A stretch of DNA of 64,000 nt. Origin: Microvirga vignae (GTDB taxonomy: Bacteria > Pseudomonadota > Alphaproteobacteria > Rhizobiales > Beijerinckiaceae). The notes beneath the pieces are model-generated. The model did no database searches, had not been told where the DNA came from, and worked only from the letters and a program-made list of their open reading frames with translations. Positions 46,355 through 54,905 of this stretch are shown here, piece after piece; positions within the stretch are counted from its first letter, which is position 1; each line of letters starts with the position of its first letter. Made by a program: the position numbers and the translations under genes. Location of the stretch: assembly GCF_001017175.1 (NCBI RefSeq), contig NZ_LCYG01000017.1, positions 55,129 to 119,128 of the forward strand, in the 5' to 3' direction.

Positions 46355-47671
46355 TCAGGAAGTGCTTCCCGAAGAGCACTCCTTTCGGGGGAGCGCGACC
46401 TCCTTGCTGATCGGAATCGGTCCTGCAAGAACTCCGGCAGCTATGGCGTGGGCCTTACGCTCGATCATCGCGCAATAGCGCCAGCGGTCAAGCAGCGATC
46501 GGGAGAGATCCTGGTAGGGCACCAGGCGCTCACGCCAATCAATGTCATGCGCCTCCAAATAGCGCTGGAAGCGTTCCTCGACACCCTCATTCCCGCAGAC
46601 AATCACGAGCTTGTGGGCGCATCCCTGCGCGATCACGTTCTCGAGCTCCCAAAAGAGATTCTTTGCAAACTGCGTCGCATCGAAAATGATAAAGTCGACG
46701 CTCTCGATCGCCGACTTCACCGCCGCTTCCCAATGTGCATCTGCGATCCGCAGTACCGCCTTCCCCGCAAAGAAATTATCTCCACGCCCAGAGCGCACGC
46801 GCTTGTTCTCGGCGGCTATAAAACTCGTCGCACCCAGAGCGTCAACGGCGACGACGCCAGCCCCGAGCATTATAGTGCGCCGTATGTTAGCGACGAGCCG
46901 CCACAACCCATACAGCACATACAAACCCGTAGCGAGGCTCAGGCCATACCAGAAATACTCTGAGCGGACGAACGGGTGTGGCCGATGAAGCTCCGGATTG
47001 AGCACCACCATATTAAACCACGCCGCGACAACGAAGAGGACAGTCGCAATGGGAACTATGAGGAATACAACCAGATCAATAATCAACTTGATGTAGCATT
47101 GGCCGCTCGAAAGGCGTGATGCCGCCACCCTGGTATCGGCCAGCGTTACCACACGCATACCGCTGATGGAGAGATGATCAAAAGCCTTGGCCAAATTAAA
47201 GCCGTCAGACTTGTTATGGAAGCGCCTGAGCCAGAGTGATGTAGCAATCGGCGTGGCCATTGAGAAGTATGCCCACAATGCTATGGATGGTATAATGATC
47301 AGAGCGATGATGTCGAGAGCGAGGCTGGTGCCAGCGCTCTGGATCTCAAAGATCCAAAGCAACAACTCCATTCCCATGAGCCCCCCCGAGACCAGTCCCG
47401 CGAACAACAACAGTAATAGATTTACTACTGCGGCCACCGTACCCAGCCGGCGTAGTCCAGTCCTCTTTGCTGGAAGCGAGAGAAGGGCATACTGCAGCAA
47501 CCTGCGTTTCAGCACGAACAACAGGAAAAAAGTGGCAAAGAAGGCGCCAACCGTCACAAGCGCGGAAACTGGCTGTGGTATCTCCCTCAGGACCCACAGC
47601 AGAAGAGAAGTGGCGACAAGGACACCGAGTATCGAAAACGTGAAAGCCCGCCCTGGCATCGCTCTTCCCAT
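46355..47671 (-). CDS. Multi-span membrane protein with cytosolic Rossmann-like C-terminal domain
   Basis: 438 aa. About six to seven hydrophobic helices in the first 280 residues (FTFSILGVLVATSLLLWVL, LVTVGAFFATFFLLFVL, VAAVVNLLLLLFAGLVSGG, LDIIALIIIPSIALWAY, LIIDLVVFLIVPIATVLFVV). Residues about 285-420 form an alpha-beta domain: SFIAAENKRVRSGRGDNFF, WEAAVKSAIESVDFIIFDAT, NLFWELENVIAQGCAHKLVI. The pattern W..AV..AI...D.IIfDaT...N..WEL is that of small nucleotide-hydrolase or TIR-like folds. Not a family I can name. Its setting among TIR genes suggests a membrane-associated effector or sensor (inference). Confidence 0.75.
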   Translation of the reverse strand: MGRAMPGRAFTFSILGVLVATSLLLWVLREIPQPVSALVTVGAFFATFFLLFVLKRRLLQYALLSLPAKRTGLRRLGTVAAVVNLLLLLFAGLVSGGLMGMELLLWIFEIQSAGTSLALDIIALIIIPSIALWAYFSMATPIATSLWLRRFHNKSDGFNLAKAFDHLSISGMRVVTLADTRVAASRLSSGQCYIKLIIDLVVFLIVPIATVLFVVAAWFNMVVLNPELHRPHPFVRSEYFWYGLSLATGLYVLYGLWRLVANIRRTIMLGAGVVAVDALGATSFIAAENKRVRSGRGDNFFAGKAVLRIADAHWEAAVKSAIESVDFIIFDATQFAKNLFWELENVIAQGCAHKLVIVCGNEGVEERFQRYLEAHDIDWRERLVPYQDLSRSLLDRWRYCAMIERKAHAIAAGVLAGPIPISKEVALPRKECSSGSTS

Positions 47672-47749
47672 GACCAGCCCCCACGATGCGGTCCGCAGGG
47701 AATGTTAGCTCAGGATCACTTGGACCTGCCCCCATATGTGATCCACGGC

Positions 47750-48592
47750 CTATGCAACTTTCCGGGCTTGATGAGTTTGTTGGGCGAAGGCGTTCGGGGT
47801 CAAGCCGCCGAGCGCTGTATGCGGTCGGGTCTCATTGTAATCTCTCCTCCACTGCTCAATCCGCTCCCTGGCATCCGCCATGGATAGGAACCACGAGGCA
47901 TTCAGACATTCCGCTCGCAGGCGGCTGTTGAACGCCTCAATGTACCCGTTGTCCGTGGGCGTTCCGGGCCGGGAGAAATCAATCTCGACCCGGTTCAGAT
48001 ACGCCCACTGGTCCAGCGCTCGACCGGCAAATTCCGGGCCGTTGTCCACCCGCAGGCTCTTCGGCCGGCCGCGGCTCCGGGCGATTGCATCGAGCGCCTC
48101 GACCACCTGATAGGCCCGGAAACTCACTCGCGGCACAATCGCCAGTGACTCTCGCGTGTGGCAATCCACCACCGTCAGGATGCGGAATGCACGCCCGTCA
48201 AAGAGCTGGTCGGCCATGAAGTCCATCGCCCAGACCTCATTGGGGCCACCGATCTCCGGACGACCCTGTCGATAACGCCAGGCCCGCTTGCGCTTCGGCG
48301 CCTTGGGCCGGATCGACAGTCCTTCCTCACGATAGAGGCGATAGGTGCGCTTGTGGTTCACCGGCCAGCCCTCCCGGCGCAGCAGGATGTGCAGCCTGCG
48401 GTAGCCGTAGCGCACCCGCGCCGCCGCCAGTTCCTTGAGCCGCAGGCGCAACTCGATCTGCGGATCAGACCGCTTGCGATAGCGCTGCGACGAGCGGCGA
48501 AAACCGGTGGCCGAGCATGCCCGCCGTTCGCTGATGCCATAGGCCGTCTGCAGATGGCCTGCGACCTCACGCCGAACAGCGGGCTTCACCAC
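47750..48592 (-). CDS. IS3-family transposase OrfB (integrase core)
   Basis: 280 aa. N-terminal HTH_21 region (RRLHILLRREGWPVNHKRTY) followed by an rve integrase core with the DDE residues: Asp in NEVWAMDFMADQLFDG, Asp in SLRVDNGPEFAG and Glu in PTDNGYIEAFNSRLR, with the usual 35-residue spacing between the last two. C-terminal RRDYNETRPHTALGGLTP is family-typical. Overlaps orfA by 7 bp in a different frame; a -1 frameshift would give the fused transposase. Intact, so probably functional. Confidence 0.93.
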   Translation of the reverse strand: MVKPAVRREVAGHLQTAYGISERRACSATGFRRSSQRYRKRSDPQIELRLRLKELAAARVRYGYRRLHILLRREGWPVNHKRTYRLYREEGLSIRPKAPKRKRAWRYRQGRPEIGGPNEVWAMDFMADQLFDGRAFRILTVVDCHTRESLAIVPRVSFRAYQVVEALDAIARSRGRPKSLRVDNGPEFAGRALDQWAYLNRVEIDFSRPGTPTDNGYIEAFNSRLRAECLNASWFLSMADARERIEQWRRDYNETRPHTALGGLTPNAFAQQTHQARKVA

Positions 48593-48852
48593 TTTCTTTT
48601 GAGCACATCCTGCAGCATGGTCTTGTCCAGCGTCAGATCCGCCACGAGCTTCTTAAGGCGGGCGTTCTCGTCCTCGAGCTGCTTGAGGCGTCGGATCTCG
48701 GTCACGCCCATGCCGGCGAACTGCTTCTTCCAGCGATAGAACGTCGGTTCGGTGATGCCCATCTTGCGGATCACCTCGGCCACCGGCGTGCCGCTTTCCG
48801 TCTGTCGCAGCGCAAAGGCGATCTGCTCTTCCGTGTAGCGCGTCCTCTTCAT
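48586..48852 (-). CDS. IS3-family transposase OrfA (HTH_Tnp_1)
   Basis: 88 aa from ATG 48852 (MKRTRYTEEQIAFALRQTES). A helix-turn-helix of the IS3 OrfA type (VAEVIRKMGITEPTFYRWKK) followed by a leucine-zipper-like helix (LKQLEDENARLKKLVADLTL) that mediates multimerisation. Binds the element's terminal repeats. Six further codons upstream (48,870) are open but unsupported. Confidence 0.92.
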   Translation of the reverse strand: MKRTRYTEEQIAFALRQTESGTPVAEVIRKMGITEPTFYRWKKQFAGMGVTEIRRLKQLEDENARLKKLVADLTLDKTMLQDVLKRKW

Positions 48853-48927
48853 GGCACTGACCCTCCTCAAGGATCAAAATGCCCGAAAAAGTTGTCTTCC
48901 AAATGGACCAGTTTAGCGGGTCAGGAC

Positions 48928-49070
48928 CAACTCTGTGACCAAGGTCGCGTGCCGGATTACCTCGGGCGGGAACTGGTGACGGGAGGAGGAGATTGGCTGC
49001 ATCTCGCCACCGTATCGCCGGTCGGCCCACCCTGTCAGCATTCCTGTGACAGTGCCAGCACCAGGGTGGA
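48928..49070 (-). pseudogene. IS6 transposase N-terminal remnant
   Basis: Minus-strand MQPISSSRHQFPPEVIRHA equals the first residues of the IS6 transposase at 25,116 (MQPISYRRHQFPPEIIRHV). It ends at the right border of the IS3 element, which inserted into or deleted the rest. A ttcctgtgacag sequence at about 49,046 is the decayed left terminal repeat. Confidence 0.75.
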
Positions 49071-49110
49071 AGCTCTCAGACACGCAGGGGCAAACTGGCA
49101 AGCTCACTCC

Positions 49111-50898
49111 TCAACTCCCTTGCTTCCGCACATATCCGGCAGGCCGCTTAAGTCCGGCCGGCCGGTAGACACGCTCCGGGCGCTCACGTAGGTTCCCGGA
49201 GGCATGCAGTGGGTGTGTACGGGACGTGAGATAATCGAGAGCCTGACTGGTCGAGTCGACCTGATCATCATGCCGCCCGTTCGGAAACGCGAGCAGCTCG
49301 TCCAGCCAGTCGGCCAGCCAGGGTGCATCCTGCGGCACATGCACCTGGCCTGCCTCGAACCGGACTGACTGGGCCAGAAAGCGTGCCTCCTTGTCAAAGC
49401 GGGGTTTGCGCAGGATGGCTCGCCATTCTCCCGACCGGCGCAGATCTTGTGTGATCGCCCGGCCGATGTCAGTGTCCTCGATAATCGTCTGATCAGCCAT
49501 CCAGGTCTGGGACAAGCGCAGCACCTCGCGCCGGAGTTCCGGCACCTCGAAGCGGCCCCGCACCAGATCGAGCAGATAGAAGTCAAGACCCCTGGCACCC
49601 CAAACTGTCCCGACCGAGTAATCTGAGGTTTCCGACAACGTGGACGCAGTATCCCAACTTGCGATCACCATGTCGAATGAAGAGGGGCGCTGCGAGTAGG
49701 TGCGCAGCCATTCACGTTTGACGATGTTGCCCTCCGGTGGCACCGGCACCTGCTGGTACTGGGCCGAGAAGGTCAGCGATCCCTGTGACCGGCGCATCTG
49801 CTCCAGGATCTCGCGTGGCTCGCGGGCCACATGCAGTACCTCGCCGTGGCGCCTGATGTAGACATCATCCGGATCATCGCTGAGCTGATAGACCCGATTC
49901 TCGGTCTCGATCGCTGGGATTGAGACCATCTCCCAGTCTCCCTTCGCCAGCACATGTCCGACCAGATCATCTTGGTGCAGCCTCTGCATGATAATTACGA
50001 TCGCACCGGTGCGCTTGTCGTTCAGACGCGTGTAGAGGGTGTTGTCGAAGGCCTCGTTCACCCGCCGACGCTCCTTCTCGGACAGAGCATCAGTCGCCTT
50101 GATCGGATCATCGATGACGATGAGATCCGCTCCGCGGCCCAGGATCGACCCGCTCATGCCGGCAGAATAGCGGTAGCCCTGCTGAGTGGTGATCAGCTCT
50201 GTGTTGCGCGGACGCCGAGCGGCGAGCTGCATCTGCGGAAAGAGCTCCTGGTGCCAGGAGCTCTCGATCACCGTCCGGGTGTCGACCGAGAGCTTGCGGG
50301 CGAGATCGTCGGCATAGGAGGCACAGATGATGCGCCGGGTTGGATCCCGGTCCATCACCCAGGCGGTGAAGCCGACCGAGACGGTGATCGACTTCATGGA
50401 GCGGGGAGGGGCGTTGATGATCAGCCGGCGCACCTCACCTCGGGCGACCCGCGTCAGCTGCCAGCACAGATGATCGATGTGCCAGTTGTGCCGATAGGGT
50501 GTGCCGGGTTCGAGCGTGGCAAACACCTTCCGGCTGAAGATCGACAGGTCCTGCCGCAGCAGAGCCCGCAGGAGACGCGCACGATCAGTCATGATCCGGA
50601 TCCTTCCCGTCAGCCACGTCGTGATCATCGGGGCAGGGTCCAGGTCTGACCCATAGCGTCTCTGGGATGGACCGAGCACCCGTTCCAAGAGTGCAACATC
50701 CTCCTCCGGCAACTCGTGCACCTGCTCGACCTCATGGCCAGCATGGCGCTCGTAGCGATCGAGCAGACTGTCGATCGCCCGCGGCTGCCCGCGCAGAGCC
50801 TCCTGGGCCTGCCGCAGGATGATGGCCTCAAGCAGCGGCACCTTGCGTCTGCGACCGTTCTCGGTGAGCTCGATCTCGCTCTCGAGCACGGTCTTCAT
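49111..50898 (-). CDS. Phage terminase large subunit with N-terminal DUF5681-like part
   Basis: 595 aa from ATG 50898. Residues 1-60 (LTENGRRRKVPLLEAIILRQ) belong to the DUF5681 family, normally a separate small phage protein; in-frame DNA up to 51,003 still encodes its N-terminal GKPPRSTQFKPGQSGNPGGR motif but lacks a start codon. Terminase part: ATPase Walker A-like NAPPRSMKS, Walker B LIVIDDPIKA, and the nuclease domain with VIASWDTAST, IIEDTDIGRAI and GRHDDQVDS metal-binding acids. It would pack DNA into proheads, but no portal, capsid or small terminase gene is nearby: an orphan of prophage decay. Confidence 0.88.
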   Translation of the reverse strand: MKTVLESEIELTENGRRRKVPLLEAIILRQAQEALRGQPRAIDSLLDRYERHAGHEVEQVHELPEEDVALLERVLGPSQRRYGSDLDPAPMITTWLTGRIRIMTDRARLLRALLRQDLSIFSRKVFATLEPGTPYRHNWHIDHLCWQLTRVARGEVRRLIINAPPRSMKSITVSVGFTAWVMDRDPTRRIICASYADDLARKLSVDTRTVIESSWHQELFPQMQLAARRPRNTELITTQQGYRYSAGMSGSILGRGADLIVIDDPIKATDALSEKERRRVNEAFDNTLYTRLNDKRTGAIVIIMQRLHQDDLVGHVLAKGDWEMVSIPAIETENRVYQLSDDPDDVYIRRHGEVLHVAREPREILEQMRRSQGSLTFSAQYQQVPVPPEGNIVKREWLRTYSQRPSSFDMVIASWDTASTLSETSDYSVGTVWGARGLDFYLLDLVRGRFEVPELRREVLRLSQTWMADQTIIEDTDIGRAITQDLRRSGEWRAILRKPRFDKEARFLAQSVRFEAGQVHVPQDAPWLADWLDELLAFPNGRHDDQVDSTSQALDYLTSRTHPLHASGNLRERPERVYRPAGLKRPAGYVRKQGS

Positions 50899-50998
50899 GA
50901 TAGTTTTGAGATTGAGGTTGCCCTTCCTGCGACCACCCGGGTTGCCGGACTGACCCGGCTTGAACTGGGTCGAGCGGGGTGGTTTGCCTCGGCCGACC

Positions 50999-51400
50999 TT
51001 ATAGGCGGCCGGGGATCACTGTTCCATCCCACTCGAACACGGAACCATGGCAGGGGCAGTTCCAGATGTCATCGGCATTGTTCCAGGCACGGTGCAGCCC
51101 TTGTGCGCGCTTGCCACTCACGGCCTCGGCGACGGCCGCATCCATCAGGATCTCCCGGTCGACCGCCGACACGCGCAGCCTTGCGGCGAGGTTCACGACG
51201 CTACCGATGGCGGTGTAGTCGAACCGGCTCTCGTAGCCGATCCGCCCGACTGTAGCCGACCCCACGGCAAGGCCTATCCGGAATCCGATGCGGTGTCCGC
51301 GTGCCCGCCAGCCGATGATCAGCTCCTACACGCTCCGCTGCATCTCCACCGCCATATCCACGGCCCGTAGTGCCGGGTCCGCTTCAAATAGGGCTTCCGA
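50999..51400 (-). pseudogene. Chimeric remnant: class III cyclase C-terminus joined to Rieske fragment
   Basis: Upstream piece AVEMQRSV, then a TAG stop, then ELIIGWRARGHRIGF and GRIGYESRFDYTAIGSVVNL with AARL: the end of an adenylate/guanylate cyclase domain. From about 51,075 the same frame changes to DDIWNCPCHGSVFEWDGTVI, the second half of a Rieske 2Fe-2S domain (CxCHGS), and stops at 50,999. Neither half is complete. A junction of three unrelated fragments (Rieske, cyclase, DUF5681) within 100 bp. Confidence 0.65.
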
Positions 51401-51406
51401 CGGCTT

Positions 51407-52936
51407 TCAAACCCGCACAACATCCTCCGGCTTTGGCATGCCCGTTCCATCAAGACTGAAGGCATAAGCCTCCTTCAGCTTGATGTTTCCGCTGTCGGTG
51501 TAAACGAGCAGACGATGCCCATCCGTACGGGTTTTCACGATACCGAAGGCCGTGCGGCTGAAGGCGAAGAATGGCCCCCGCTCTTCGGCTTTTCTTTTGT
51601 CCGTCAGGGTGGCCTGTCCCTCCACGTTGAAGAAAGCCACGAGCTCGGTAACGAAGACGAGAGGTTCGGCGACCCGGGACCATCTTCCGAGTGCGCCGAT
51701 CAAGGTTGCGCGCGGGTGGATGTATTCCTTGCGAGCGCTCTCGTCGCCACTCGACACAACGCTGACCACCGGCGCGACCGCCTGAATGAAAGCTCCCGAG
51801 AAATCCGCTGATCCATGGTGGGGCACTTTGAAGACATCGGCCCTGAGGTTCAGATTGCCTCTGTTGTGCTCGCGGGTGAGGAAGCGTCCCGCTTCGTCAT
51901 TCAAGTCGCCCGAAAACAGGTAACTAAAGTTGCCGTAGGTCAGACGAAAGACGATTGAGTGCCCGTTGATCGTATGTGACGCAGAAAGCCCTGTTGTAGC
52001 GAGGTCGTCGGTAGCGAGGGATTCCTGTCCAATTCGCGGCCCCTTGGGTGGATTGCCCAGGAACTTGAGGGCAGGGACACCGTCGAGATCAGTGACCAGC
52101 GGCCCCAGAACCTCAACCTGGATGTTTTCATCGGCCAGGAAACTGAATGCTTCATCGTCGCCGAGTGCCAGACGCCGACACTCTAGGCGGGCTCTGTCGT
52201 TATAGGTGGCGAGCGTGTCTTTCCAGGCGCGAAACGGTCTGTTCATTTCGTCGTCATCAACCGACAGAAGATCCTCCTCGAGACCGACGATGTAGAGTTC
52301 GCCGTTGTGTTTTCTGGTCGGTCCGAGAAGCTCTCGGTCTGGAACGCGCTTGCCCTCGCGAGTGCCAGGACGCTTGACAAGACCGTTATGGAAGACGCGC
52401 TTCGGTTGAATGAAAAGGCGCTTGCGCACCTCTGGATGTGACTCGGATCTCAAGATCTCAGGCAGCCCGACGAAATGGTCCGCATCACCATGTGTCACAA
52501 GCATGCACTCGATCGGCTGCGGTTTCTCGGCCGTGGTTCCCTGAAAGCGTCCGGCGAGATAGCGTGCGAAGAGTTGATTGTCGCCGCCATCAACAAGAAC
52601 GACTTTCCCGTCAGGAGACTCTATGACCGCTCCATCACCTTGTTGGACATCAACGAAGCTGATCTTCAAAACTTGATTGTGCCGCTTCGGGATCACGACA
52701 TCGGCAGCGCCCACGCCAGAGCTCTTTCGAGGCACGATGTAACCCAGCTCTACGCTGGGCAGGATGCTGCCGTCCGGCGTCTCTTGAAATCTCTTGAACT
52801 CTACCTCGATGTAGCTTTCTGTCTGGCCAACGACACTGACCTGATCCCCCCAAGCGAGGGTTCTCAGAAGCTTCGTACGTTCGGGATCGGACCAGACATC
52901 CGCCAAGTCGACGTTGATCACGTGCGACCTGCCCAT
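51407..52936 (-). CDS. SH3-like plus metallo-beta-lactamase-fold hydrolase (ComEC-MBL type)
   Basis: 509 aa, no signal peptide. Residues about 5-75 form an SH3-like beta unit (VWSDPERTKLLRTLAWGDQV, SYIEVEFKRF). From about 90 a ComEC/Rec2-type MBL domain: LKISFVDVQQGDGAVIESPD, the metal motif MLVTHGDADHFVGLPE, LTYGNFSYLFSGDLNDE and VFKVPHHGSADFS (His-His), with a large insert (about 190-300). ComEC-type MBL enzymes degrade DNA; stand-alone versions with SH3 domains are found in predicted conflict systems. Intact and monocistronic here. Confidence 0.85.
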   Translation of the reverse strand: MGRSHVINVDLADVWSDPERTKLLRTLAWGDQVSVVGQTESYIEVEFKRFQETPDGSILPSVELGYIVPRKSSGVGAADVVIPKRHNQVLKISFVDVQQGDGAVIESPDGKVVLVDGGDNQLFARYLAGRFQGTTAEKPQPIECMLVTHGDADHFVGLPEILRSESHPEVRKRLFIQPKRVFHNGLVKRPGTREGKRVPDRELLGPTRKHNGELYIVGLEEDLLSVDDDEMNRPFRAWKDTLATYNDRARLECRRLALGDDEAFSFLADENIQVEVLGPLVTDLDGVPALKFLGNPPKGPRIGQESLATDDLATTGLSASHTINGHSIVFRLTYGNFSYLFSGDLNDEAGRFLTREHNRGNLNLRADVFKVPHHGSADFSGAFIQAVAPVVSVVSSGDESARKEYIHPRATLIGALGRWSRVAEPLVFVTELVAFFNVEGQATLTDKRKAEERGPFFAFSRTAFGIVKTRTDGHRLLVYTDSGNIKLKEAYAFSLDGTGMPKPEDVVRV

Positions 52937-53289
52937 GGCTGCCTCCAGATTGGCACTTGCCTCGCGGAAGTTGAGCAGAGCTTTACGTCAACTCTGCATT
53001 GCAATTCGGTATAGTCGCCCGCTTCTACCTTGACATTCCGGGTTATCAGAACTGTGGCGCCTGATCCCTGCTGCGCGATGCTCACAAAACTCATGAACTC
53101 GACCTATGACGGGGAAAGTGGCGTCACGAACGGTTTCGTAATGTCTACAGGTCGAAAGGAATCGATCGAAGACCGTAACCTGGCACGGGAACACCTCCGT
53201 TTCTCTCTGACGGATCTCAATGCCGAAACTTCATCACGCGTTGGACGTGTTCACTGCGAACTCATTGAGTAACGACGTAGGACCGTCGC
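52937..53289. other. Intergenic stretch, nothing recognised
   Basis: About 350 bp between the MBL gene start and the ABC ATPase remnant; an 80-codon plus-strand frame (53,030-53,272) has no known relatives that I recognise. Confidence 0.35.
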
Positions 53290-53636
53290 CGTGAACCATC
53301 GATCTGCCGCCACCGTGTCGACGAGCCAACGGAAGCGCCCATTACGTCGTCGAGGTCGGCCTCTTCGCTGCCTGGACCGGATTGGGTCACCAGCGGAGCA
53401 GGGTTGCCGACCTGCATCGGGTACGGTTAGCGTCGCGAGCATGCGCATCAGGGTCGTCCTGCCGGCGCCGTTCGGTCCGAGGATCGCGAAGATTGTGCCC
53501 TGTTGAATATCGAGATCGATCCATCTACGGCACGCACTTCGCCAAAGCGCTTGACGAGGCCACGGGCGCTGACCGCGAGTGAAAGGTCTTCCGTTTCAAC
53601 CAGTGCAATGGGTTGGCGCGGCGCATGGCCCCTCAT
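53290..53636 (-). pseudogene. ABC transporter ATP-binding protein remnant (drug-resistance DrrA-like)
   Basis: Starts at ATG 53636 with GAGGGGAGG upstream: MRGHAPRQPIALVETEDLSL then ARGLVKRFGEVRAVDG. A frameshift near 53,525 moves the rest to another frame, IQQGTIFAILGPNGAGRTTL, with Walker A GPNGAGRT, then MRMLATLTVPDAG, after which similarity is lost. Signature and Walker B motifs are missing. A broken ATPase of a DrrA/ABC-2-type exporter. Confidence 0.75.
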
Positions 53637-53660
53637 GACAATCCTCCCCTCAGCCGACAC

Positions 53661-54079
53661 TTGTCAGGTGGGTTCATCCCAAACCTCCTTGAGGACTGGT
53701 GTGGCTGAACGATGCGCCTATAGGGCTGCAACGGATCGATATTTGGGCAGTCCGCGGTGCCAAGTCAGCCTGTCTCGGCCATACAACACTTGGATGTTCC
53801 TAACCGGAACTGATGAAGGTCTGGAAATGGCACCTTCCGGAAATCTCTCGAATGTCTGTTCAGGCAGGCAAGGACGGAACTTATCGGAGGGCTTGGGATC
53901 CCCGGAGTTTGACCCGTGTCGACCTTCGCAGCACGAAGACATTCGCGAAGCCCCGCTATAAGTGAGGGGCGTCGGACAAACTGCCTCAGCCACACAACCA
54001 CCTCTACAGCCCATTTTTCTAGAGCTCTCGTTTCTATTGAGAACCATCCCGCGAGACCGGCTCTGGGGCAGACAAAGGG
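53661..54079. other. Intergenic stretch with a short dispersed repeat
   Basis: About 420 bp without a supported gene. The segment ctggaaatggcaccttccgg... (53,821-53,860) resembles ccggaaatggcactgagcgg... at 57,026-57,065, sharing ggaaatggcac, cggaa and tcgaatgtc at matching spacing. Confidence 0.4.
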
Positions 54080-54538
54080 ATGCGAACGATGCACAGGACA
54101 GCCCTTGCCGCAATAGGTCTGGTGGTGCTCAGTGGGATTGACGTACTGGCCCAGCAAATGGATTCAACGGATGCGATCCACCAGCGCAAGGAACTGATGA
54201 AAGACAATCAGGAGCAGATGCAGGCGCTGACTGGAATGTCCCGAGGACAGGTGCCGTTCAACATAGCAACGGCTCAAGCAGCTCTCCAGCAGATCGAGCA
54301 AAACGCCCGCCAGATTCCTAGCCTGTTCCTATCCCATCAGGAGCGGGGGCCGACCGCCGCTCTTCCGGTCATCTGGGAGCGCAAGGCCGATTTCGACGCT
54401 CGTGCGGCCAAACTCGAACGGGATGTCACGGATGCTCTGGCCCGGATCTCCGACCTGGGCAGCTTGCAAGTAGCGATCCAGCAGGTTGGCCAGAACTGCG
54501 GCGGCTGTCATGAGACCTTTCGCAGGAAGGAAAGATGA
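54080..54538 (+). CDS. Cytochrome c' (class II c-type cytochrome)
   Basis: 152 aa with signal peptide (MHRTALAAIGLVVLSGIDVLA) and a four-helix-bundle body ending in the heme-attachment motif CGGCHETFRRK, the C-terminal CxxCH typical of cytochrome c'. The Met/Leu-rich first helix (IHQRKELMKDNQEQMQAL) would supply the sixth-position residue. These periplasmic proteins bind NO or act in electron transfer. Start ATG 54080 follows AAAGGG; an ATG three codons on is possible. It is intact amid a region of gene fragments. Confidence 0.9.
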   Translation: MRTMHRTALAAIGLVVLSGIDVLAQQMDSTDAIHQRKELMKDNQEQMQALTGMSRGQVPFNIATAQAALQQIEQNARQIPSLFLSHQERGPTAALPVIWERKADFDARAAKLERDVTDALARISDLGSLQVAIQQVGQNCGGCHETFRRKER

Positions 54539-54601
54539 AGTCATGGAGTTGGAGGCCCTACCCATGTGGCGGTTCCAAGCCACGCGGCAGGTGATTGACA
54601 C

Positions 54602-54835
54602 CTAAGGGGAGGGGGCGAACTGACGATCGGCCCCGAGGGACATGGCCGAGCACAGCCCCAGGACGTAAAGCCCCAGCGCAGCCGCGACGGCCACCAGCAG
54701 GGTCTGCAACGCATCCTCCTCAGCGGGGCCATGCCTCAGCACGGCGAAGATCGTGGCGGCCGACAGGACGATGCCCAGAGCGTAACGGATACCGCCTCTC
54801 CACGGGATCATTGCATCCTCCGGACTGTCCGCCAT
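54602..54835 (-). CDS. Small two-helix membrane protein
   Basis: 77 aa (MADSPEDAMIPWRGGIRYAL...). Two hydrophobic helices (YALGIVLSAATIFAVL and TLLVAVAAALGLYVLGL) separated by an acidic loop RHGPAEEDALQ. No known family recognised. A plausible start but only a weak ribosome site; it is antisense to nothing recognisable and has normal GC codon bias. Function unknown. Confidence 0.5.
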   Translation of the reverse strand: MADSPEDAMIPWRGGIRYALGIVLSAATIFAVLRHGPAEEDALQTLLVAVAAALGLYVLGLCSAMSLGADRQFAPSP

Positions 54836-54905
54836 GATGGTTCTCCCCGATCAGGCGGACCACGGTCGATGCCGCTGAGCGGAGAAGTCGTGAACCGATC
54901 CCTGG

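Larger units (their letters stand above)
47718..48927 (-). mobile_element. IS3-family insertion sequence (IS407-like group)
   Basis: Carries orfA (48,852-48,586) and orfB (48,592-47,750), transcribed leftward with overlapping ends, as in IS3 elements that make OrfAB by frameshifting. Ends are approximate: tggacctgccccc at the left and gcgggtca at the right show partial inverted similarity (TGACCxGC). It truncates an IS6 fragment on its right side. Confidence 0.8.

Noticed and set aside
53718..54157. Overlapping 130-codon minus-strand frames
   Set aside because: Two frames over the same DNA, neither resembling a protein family; one crosses the cytochrome c' start.
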